A DNA stretch of 64,000 bases from Dastarcus helophoroides (taxonomy: Eukaryota; Arthropoda; Insecta; Coleoptera; Bothrideridae). Positions within the stretch are counted from its first letter, which is position 1. Each line of letters starts with the position of its first letter. Below the pieces are notes generated by a model. The model was not told where the DNA came from. It saw only the letters and a list, made by a program, of their open reading frames with translations, and ran no database searches. Shown here piece by piece: positions 56,076 through 64,000 of this stretch. Position numbers and translations under genes: made by a program. Location: positions 27,825,629 to 27,889,628 of the forward strand of contig CM053327.1 of the NCBI GenBank assembly GCA_028583605.1, written 5' to 3'.

Positions 56076-58300
56076 GTAAGTGTTGTAAAAAACTTGATTT
56101 TTATGATTTTAGTCTTGTATGTACACTACCTTGATATTTACTTTCAATTTGAAGCTCTTTAAAATAATTAGAAAGTAATTTTACAGCTAAGTAGAGGTGT
56201 CGCTAGGAATTTGCTTTAAGAGGGAAGGAAAAGTTGAAAATTCTCAACTGTCACTCCAACACTTGTCTTAGATTATCAAAAGAATACACTTTTATTGTAA
56301 ATTCTCAACAAAATTTTTGTACACAAATTTCATTTGGTAAAATGAAATTTGCGTACAAACCTTAAAAGACTCTCACAAGCTGAATCAATTTCCAATTTTA
56401 CTTGATGAAGAGGGAATGTCCTTCCATACGTCTTTCCGCGCCATTCCAGCAAAGCAGATCCATAAAATAATATAAAAACTGAACTGGATTCGTTTTTTGC
56501 GTTTATTTTACGTATTGTGTGCGGGCAGCCCGCAATTTACGTACGCGTATGTTCGGTTGCATACACACCGGGGGTAAATTTGGTCGATATCGAAGCAGGA
56601 AGTGTATATTTTATTTATATTCTATAATGGATCTACTATGCATTTATTTATGGTTCCGCTACGCATAAACTTCCGGTTTTTACGATCGTGATGTTATTCT
56701 TGAAGCATAAACAAATTTTTACGGCGTAAATATTCGAATTCACGTGTTAGTAAATATAAAGCCTGGGGAATTTATTTCGGAGGATGTTGCAAATACAATG
56801 ATGTGTTATGTTATTTTTAAACCCGGAAGTTGTATTTTATGTCAATGTTGTATACAGGGCGTTAACAATATTTTAGTTGAACTAGATTTCCACTTACGTG
56901 TAGCGCATTTGAAAGCAGAAAAATACGAAATTGTTTTTTGCCACATATACATTTTGGGTGATGTTCTCTCATTTTAAGTAGGTGAAACACGCAAGCAGAA
57001 TGACAGAAATTTGAATACAACTCTCCTTAAATGTCTATTAAAACTTTGAGGTTGCAAATACCTCAAAATTTTAAGAAAATAATCTTTAATTTCAATTTCT
57101 GCTTGAAATGAAATCTGTAAATCAAGAAAATCCAGTTTTCCCAAAATTTTGATTTTTTCCAGACATTTGACTTTACACTAGAAATGTAGACTTTTTTCCA
57201 GCAACCAGTAACTTGGATTTTTTTTTAAATTTTGGTTTTACTTTCCAAATTTCCTAAAAACTTCTAAAACTCCTAAAACTCCTAAAAAATTTCCATTTTA
57301 GTTTCCAGATTTGGATTTTGAACGGAATTTGTGTCTGAAACTTTGTTTTTAATCTAGATCTTGAATTTAAATTGAAATTTTGGAAAGCTTCTTTAAGGAG
57401 TTTCATAGACAAAATCAAGCTTTTGATTTTGTTTTGTTTGTTTAATTCGGATTTCGGAGTAAAAATTTGACGACATAATTTGAAATGGTAAAAGCAGAAT
57501 TTGAGAAAAAATAAAAACGCTTAAAAAATTCAAAAAATTGTATCCTGAAATATCAAAATTTGCAATTTTAACTGAACATTTCGAATTATTTAATTGTTTT
57601 TTTGATATGTGAAAGTTTCCCTCAATTTTGATTTTTTCCTGAAATATCGAGCATTTTTTTTAATGTTTTATCTAAAATTTTAACTTTCATCTCGAAATTT
57701 CGGATTTTTTCTTGAAATTTCAACAGTAAAATATCTAGGATTTCAAGCGGTAACCGTTTTTGCGTAATTGCATTTTGAATTTACATATCTCATGGAATTT
57801 CGATATTTCATTCCGCATGTTAGGGAAACATCTTGAAGTAATAGCAGCTTTACTAATAGAGTCTTGGGTCGTGGAGACTGAAGATCCACAAAACACCCGA
57901 TTTGTAGTATAGTATAGTGTTGTTGACTAAGAAAATTTACTGTAAAGTATTATTGTATCCAGCGTACAGTGCATGCTAAGATTCGAGTGGTGGTGGCAAT
58001 CTGGCGCTTACATCTCGCTTAAGCAGCGAAGATATAACGTTCCAAAAATTTTTAGCTCCGATTACTGCTGGTGAACTACCTTAAGTGGTACTTAGTTTGA
58101 CAGATCCTGAATTTACGCACGAATAATATGTCATATGTGTGAAAATACACTTTCGATTTTTTTTTTGTATTTGCTTGGACAAATGCTCATTTTTTTCAAA
58201 AATTAATAACAGAAACAAAGTGTGAATAGTACTTTTAATTAAGTAACCCTCTCTTCTCTGTGAAATGTTATCCGAATAAGGGTGGTTTTCATAATGCCCT
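56076..58300. other. Diap2: Start of the long Diap2 intron
   Basis: No exon found. 57040-57760 is degenerate TTTTGAAATTTCG-type repeat. An ORF at about 56744-56977 is not supported by any family feature. Confidence 0.4.
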
Positions 58301-58950
58301 TCATCTTTTAGATATTTTCAATGAAGTTAATAACTAACGACCGACGGCGGCGTCTAAATCTCTGACGAAAGTAAACGCTCCCGTGTGACATTTTTTCCGA
58401 TAAAACTTCATCTTACAGCCATCAAGAGGAAATAGGCGTGATTTAGCCCTATTTATTTTTAGACGGCAGCCGTGGCAAAAGCTGCAGTTTGATGTACGAT
58501 CCAATACATTTCCAGTTCACTAGGAGAGAATAGTTTTACGGTAAAATCAATGGCCGGCAATTTCCTAGATTGTAATTCCCCGCTTTTATATAAGTTTAGG
58601 AATCAGCAGAAAATATCCCGAGCGAGAGAGAAAGTCCCCTTTTTAACTCGCTTCTGGGGTAGAGGGATCGATACGTTCGTTGGTGTGCTGCTGCTGGGGC
58701 CTCTTTGAAGCATTCGCCAAAAACGGCCCTCTCTCTGTCTGTGTGCATAATGTTGCGCTCGACGAATGGACCAACTGCGTAAATGGCTGCTAATTTTAGG
58801 CTTAAAACACTTGCATTGTGAAAAACCGCACATGGGGGACCCGTACTGATTTCGCCCGTTTGTCTGCGATTTGGCTTTTTTTGACAAAAAGGCGCAAATT
58901 GCAGCTTTTTAAATAGTCGCGTATGGACCCCTGTTTATAGCCTGAATGTG
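58300..58950. promoter_or_regulatory. Less AT-rich block, possible regulatory region or unrecognised exon
   Basis: Base composition is more balanced than its surroundings and there is no TTTCGA repeat. It contains CGACCGACGGCGGCGTC, GCTTTTATATAAG (TATA-like, about 58584) and GAGCGAGAGAGAAAG. A 94-codon minus-strand ORF (58603-58887, MSKKAKSQTNGRNQYG) spans it, but I see no family feature in it. It could be an enhancer in the Diap2 intron or the promoter of a nested gene. Confidence 0.3.
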
Positions 58951-59479
58951 GCGACGATTTCTTTTCTAGTCATTTAGAAACTCGTTTAAGCATTATGCGC
59001 ATTCAAGGGAAATGATTTAACAAGGTGTGAAGATTATTAATGCTTGTTGCTTCCAATAATGGTGACGCAGTGTTGCTTTTTTACATTACGGGTAAATTAT
59101 TTTATAAATCAGAAACGAAGTTGCCCAGCGATCTAACCATTTGGAGAAAAAGAAGAGAAGAAGAGAAATTTTGAAATCAAAGTTTTCACAAAAATGTTAT
59201 TTATCATTTAGAAAAAGTTTAAGTTTTGAAATGTGGAAATTAAAAAAAAATCGAAATTTTGAAAGTAAACATTTTCAAAAAAAAGTCCGGTAATTTTCAT
59301 AAAAGTTCAGTTTTTCGAGAGGATCGAGATTTTTACCAAAGTCTAGATTTTGGAAAATAGTCGAAATTTTCGCAAAAAATCGAATTTTTCAAAACTTACA
59401 AAAATGTCGAAATTTCAAGAAACTTCTATGCTGATAAGGTTCAAATTTTTCAAAACAAAATGAGAGCTTTTTTTTAGTT

Positions 59480-60900
59480 AAGCAGAGGAAATCCTTATGG
59501 ACATCTGGGAAGATAACGCAGATAGTGTCGGACTTCCAGACTGTTGAGTACTAAAACCCCTGCTTCTTCCGGCCGATCCCTCCGTCGAAACAGCATGTTA
59601 GCACTTGGAGCTACTAATGTAAGAGCTGTTTTGCCTGAAACAAACAAAACACAAAAAATTACCTTTGGAAGACAATCGCTGTTGCAGCCTAGAGAATCAT
59701 CCTTGGTCTTCTGATTCTGGTTGGGATGTCCGGCTCGTAATCCACATCTTGTCGAACTAGTTCATTGGGATGCGTTTGCGCTCTCAGTATCGCCCTACAG
59801 TTTACCTCCCTTGAGGACATCTCTTACCTTAGGTAAGTCGACTTCTCTATGGAGTTGATCATTTCTAGCAAACCATGGAGCATCCTTGGCTTGTCTTAGA
59901 AAGACGTTCTGGAACACCTGGAGTTTCTTCATCTGATTATCGGAAGCCTGAAATCAGGTTACAGATGCCCAGGGCGATACCCTAGAGTTTACCTCCCTTG
60001 AGGAAATCTCTTACCTTATTAGGCAAGTCGACTTCTCTATGAAGTTGATCATTTCTAGCAAACCATGGAGCATTCATGGCTTGTCTTAGAAAGACGTTCT
60101 GGAACACCTGGAGTTTCTTCATCTGATTATCGAAAGCCTGTGATCACCCTGAGCTACAGATGCCCAGGGCGATACCCTAGAGTTTACCACCCTTGAGGAA
60201 ATCTCTTACCTTAAGTAGGTCGACTTCTCTATGGAGTTGATTATTTCTAGCAAACCATGGAGCATCCATGGCTTGTCTTAGAAAGACGTTCTGGAACACC
60301 TGGGGTTTCTTCATCTGATTATCGGAAGCCTGTGATCAGGCTACAGATGCATATGGCAATACCCTAGAGTTTACCTCTTTAAAAGAAATCTTTTACCTTA
60401 GGTAGGTCAACTTCTCTGTGAAGTTAATCATTTCTAGCAAACCATGGGGCATCCATGGCTCGTCTTAGAAAGACGTTCTGGAATACCTGGAGTTTCTTCA
60501 TTTGATTATCGAAAGCCTGTGATCACCCTGAGCTACAGATGCCCAGGGCGATACCCTAGAGTTTACCACTCTTGAGGAAATCTCTTACCTTAAGTAGGTC
60601 GATTTCTCTATGGAGTTGATTATTTCTAGCAAACCATGGAGCATCCATGGCTTGTCTTAGAAAGACGTTCTGGAACACCTGGAGTTTCTGATTATCGGAA
60701 GCCTGTGATCTGGTTACAGATGTCTAGGGCGATACCCTAGAGTTTACCTCCCTAGAAGAAATCTCTTACCTTAGGTAGGTCAACTTCTTTGTGGAGTTGA
60801 TCAGTTCTAGCAAACCATGGAGCATCCTTGGCTCGTCTTAGAAAGACGTTCTTCATCTGATTATCGGAAGCCTGTGATCAGGCTACAGATGCGTAAGTCA
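59480..60900 (-). repeat. Tandem array made from the 3' coding end of a Jockey-type retrotransposon
   Basis: About six units of roughly 190 bp, with GAGTTTACC landmarks at about 59798, 59984, 60181, 60367, 60559 and 60739. On the minus strand each unit reads ASDNQMKKLQVFQNVFLRQA, then DAPWFARNDQLHREVDLPKV, the C-terminal part of Jockey-type ORF2. The last unit continues into RAQTHPNELVRQDVDYEP and IPTRIRRPRMIL with a stop at 59689-59691, the natural ORF2 end. Frameshifts and stops exclude function. It lies in the Diap2 intron. Confidence 0.8.
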
Positions 60901-60949
60901 TCGCTGATCTTATGATTGATGTGTACAACAAAACTTTAAGCCCAATGGG

Positions 60950-62500
60950 CAGAGTAGGGGCTTTGAAAAACTCCAAATTTTAAAGTCGAAATTTTCATAA
61001 ATAATCAAAATCTAGAAAAAAATCGTAATTTTAAAAAAGAATCGGATATTTAAAAAACCCAAGTTCTCGAGAAAAATTCGAAATTTTGATAAACATGGAA
61101 GAGAACTTGAAACAAGTCAACATTTTGATTTGTCGAAACTTATTTGGAATTTAAATTTTATACAAGAAAAGTCAAATTGTCTAGAAAAAGTCAAAATTTT
61201 CATAAAAAATATTAAAATTTAGAAAAATTAGAATTTTGAAATAGAGAAAATTTCAAAAATTTACATTTTGAAATTCAAAATTTTCAAAAAAGTCGAATTT
61301 AAAAAAGGTCAAAATCTTCACAAAGAAATCTAATTAATTTTCAGAAAAAGTCAACATTTCGATAGTCCAAATTTTAGGTCGATATATTTTTGTATGAAAT
61401 CTAAATTAAAATTTTAAAGAAACTTCGAAAGTAAAAAAACGCGAAATTTAAAAAAAAATATAAAACTTTGAAAAACTCGAAATTTTAAAGTGAAAATTTT
61501 CAAAAAACCTCAAATTTAAAATATTGCAATTTTGAAAAAGAATCGGATATATAACAACTCAAAAATTCCAGAAAAAGGCGAAATTTTGATAAATAAGCGA
61601 ATTTGAAAAAGGTGAAAAATCTTGATATGTCGAAACTTTGAGAAATCAAAATTTTCGGGTAATGACGGAATTTTGAATTCGAAATTTTCACAAAAAAGTC
61701 AAAATTAAGAAAACGTGGAAACTCTGAAATGTCGAAATGTTCAAAATATCCAAATTTTCAAAATAATAATTTTTAAAAAAGTCAGAATTAAAGAAATGTC
61801 GAAATCATAAAAGAAGTCGAAGTAGTTTTTAAGAAGACAACGTTTTCAGCAGGAGTCGTAATTTTTAAATAGTCCGAATTTTGAAAAAGTGGCAAGCTTC
61901 ATAAAAAAACAAATTTCTCAAATTTGAGGAATACATACGTCAAAATTTCAAAAAAAAATCGAAATTTAAAAAATCAAACTTTTTTAACAGATTGAAAGTT
62001 TTGAAAAAAAAACTAGAGGAGTCGATTTTTTGTCTTTTTTTTTAAATTCTCATTTTTCGACTTCATTTCAAAATTCGACTTTTTTGTTCGACTTTCTCCT
62101 GGAAATTACGATTTTTTTTTGTAAATGTTGCTATTTTTGACATTTTTGTCGAAATTTGGATGGTTTTTACTTCAAAATATGTCTTTTTAAAGTGGTACAA
62201 TTTTTTCAGATTTGGTTTTCCGAGAATTTGTACCTTTTTTAGAGACCTTCTGAAAATTTCGATTGTTTTTTTAGAAATTCTCGTTATTGTCGAAAAGAAA
62301 ATAATACTTCTTGAAAAGTACAAGTTCTTGAGGATTGTTAATATTTAAATTAAAAAGCAACATTGCCGAGAAAAATATTTTTGGAAATTTCGAGTTTTTT
62401 CAGGATCCGACTTTTTAGAAATTTCAACTTTTGGTCAAAATTCGCCTTTTTCTCGATATTTCTTTTTCCAGAAATATTAAATATTTTTCCCAGTCTGTGA
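60950..62500. repeat. Degenerate AAATTTCGA-type low-complexity repeat
   Basis: Irregular GAAATTTT, AAAAAGTC and TTTCGAAA words; short ORFs are biased and unsupported. Confidence 0.55.
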
Positions 62501-62531
62501 ATTTTCTTAAATTAGGTCGAAATAATATGAA

Positions 62532-62781
62532 AAATTGGATTACAAATCTTGTCCCCTGAAATCAAGAAAGATTAAAAAACACAACAGAGGTTGCTTTAAC
62601 CCGTTTCGATAGCCAAGCTATCATCTTCAGAGAGATCAGGTTCAGTATCTTTGTGTAGATGATAGATTTGCTATCGAAACGCGTTAGAGGAACCTCTGTT
62701 GTGTTTTTAATCTTTCTTGGTTTCAGGGGACTAGATTTGTATTTCAATTTTTGAAGGTAACCAAGGACCAGTTCGTTCCAC
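62532..62781. mobile_element. Foldback element, copy e, with 14-bp TSD
   Basis: ACAAATCTTGTCCCCTGAAA and its inverse TTTCAGGGGACTAGATTTGT flank two inverted hammerhead-like cores (GCTATCATCTTCAG; and GATGATAGATTTGCTATC then GAAACGCGTT). The right end is ACCAAGGACCAGTTCGTTCC. CGAAATAATATGAA is duplicated at 62518-62531 and 62782-62795. No ORF. Confidence 0.75.
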
Positions 62782-62799
62782 CGAAATAATATGAATAGA

Positions 62800-64000
62800 A
62801 ATTACAAGAAAAATGAATTTTTTTTTGGAAATTCCGACTTTTTTCAGGATCCGACTTTTTGGAAATTTCAACTTTTCGTCAAAATTCGCCTTTTTCTCGA
62901 TATTTGTCCTTCCAGAAAAATTAACTAGTTTTCACAATTTGTTAATTTTCGTAAACTTTAGTCGAAATAATGAGAATAATAATTACAGGAAAAATTATTT
63001 TTTTTTGGAATTTCGAAAAAATGTTTCTCGAAAATTACAACTTTTTTCTCGAAGTTTGAAGAGTGAAAAAGCAGAAAAACATTTCTAAAAATTTCGATAT
63101 TTTCAAGATATTTGTTTTTTTTTCTAGGCTAGACTTCTTTCGGAACTTTCGAAATTAAACCTTTTGTGCAAATTTCGGCTTTTCTCGTGAAATTCTACTT
63201 TTTTGAGAATTTTAATTTTTTTTTCAAAACTCCCCCCTTTATGGAAATTTCGATTTTTTCTTGAGACCAGACTTATTTCGAAACTTGTTCTCGAAATTGA
63301 TTAAGACTTTGCTCGCAAAATTCAACATTTTTGGAAATTTGAAGTTTTTTTTCGAAATTCAACTCTTTTTGAAAATTCGAACTTTTCCTTGACTTTACGC
63401 TTACTTTGAAACCTCGATTTGTCCCGAAATTTCTATTTCAATTTGAACTTCGTTTTCAAAATTCGATTCTTTGGAATTTAGATTTCTCGAGACTAAAATT
63501 ATTTGGAAACTTCCACGTGTGCTCGAAATTAAATTTTTTTGGTGATTTTGACTTTTCTCACAAAATTCTATTTTTTTGGCAATTTAAACTTCCTTTTCGA
63601 AATTTGACTCTTTGGAAATTTCGACTTTTGTTGAGATTAGGCTAATTTCGACACTTTAACTTGTTCTCGAAGTCAAACTTTTGTTGGAGATTTTCTCCCA
63701 AAATGCTACATTGGAAATTTGAACCTTCTCTTCGAAATTTGACTCTTTTTGAAAATTTCGACTTTTTTTAAGGTTAGGCTTACTTCGAAACGTCCATTTG
63801 TCTGAAAATTAATTTTTTTCTGGAAATTTCGACTTTTGTCGCAAAATTCTCCTTTTTTTTGACAATTTGAACTTCTTTTTCAAAATTCGACCCTATTTGG
63901 AATTTCGACTTCTCGAGACTAGAATTATTTCGACACTTCGACATGTTCTCGGAATTAGTTTTTTTTTTGGATATTTTGACTTCTCACAAAATTCTATTTT
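62800..64000. repeat. Degenerate TTTCGACTTTTT-type low-complexity repeat at window end
   Basis: GGAAATTTCGACTTTT and CTCGAAATT words recur with no fixed period up to the last base. No Diap2 exon seen. Confidence 0.55.

Noticed and set aside
61500..63645. Several 60-90 codon ORFs rich in Phe and Lys
   Set aside because: Translations of TTTCGA-type low-complexity sequence with no domain, start context or splice support.

Overview
This is an AT-rich nuclear sequence from an insect. The spliced genes, the GT-AG introns and the transposon mix (mariner, hAT-like, Jockey-type, foldback elements) fit an arthropod. A beetle is my guess, but nothing here proves the order. Real exons are a small fraction of the window; most of the rest is transposon debris and degenerate low-complexity repeat.

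Layout. 199-288 may be the last coding exon of an unidentified upstream gene. 913-8897 (+) is a complete seven-exon cytosolic carboxypeptidase 5 gene (AGBL5/CCP5, about 899 aa), a tubulin deglutamylase. 9623-9874 is a small unidentified ORF. 10936-13602 holds seven identical tRNA-Ile(AAU) genes on the minus strand, six of them in a tandem array with a period of about 166 bp. 14820-28208 (+) is a Ly6/three-finger, GPI-anchored protein gene with two in-phase alternative versions of its first domain exon (21398-21553 and 21770-21913). Its introns hold a broken Jockey-type retroelement, a mariner remnant and several foldback elements. 30377-41399 (-) is a seven-exon coronin gene whose three long introns all carry transposons. 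The stretch from about 42630 to 50290 is dominated by arrays built on TCGAAATTTCGA-like motifs, broken up by small transposons with clear terminal inverted repeats (TIRs) and target-site duplications (TSDs). 54424-54738 (-) is a possible small membrane protein with a decayed neighbour copy. 55149-56075 (+) is the large 5' coding exon of a three-BIR inhibitor of apoptosis protein (Diap2-like); its UBA/RING exons were not found before position 64000. 59480-60900 is a tandem array made from the 3' coding end of a Jockey-type retrotransposon. The end of the window is low-complexity repeat plus one more foldback element.

The observation most worth following up is an 822-bp foldback element at 23637-24458. 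It is bounded by a 12-bp target-site duplication and inserted exactly at the stop codon of a dead mariner transposase. It carries two inverted copies of a type I hammerhead ribozyme. The minus-strand copy has an intact CUGANGA / GAAA core, a 4-bp stem II, a long stem I with an internal loop, a GUC cleavage site and a very short palindromic stem III. The plus-strand copy, which is sense to the host Ly6 gene, has a mutated catalytic G. A second foldback family (five copies in the window, TSDs of 11 and 14 bp in two of them) has a related hammerhead-like core. Short-stem-III hammerheads are known from Penelope-like retroelements and metazoan retrozymes, so these may be non-autonomous relatives.

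Gene models come from reading splice sites and family conservation by eye. No alignment, folding or database search was run.
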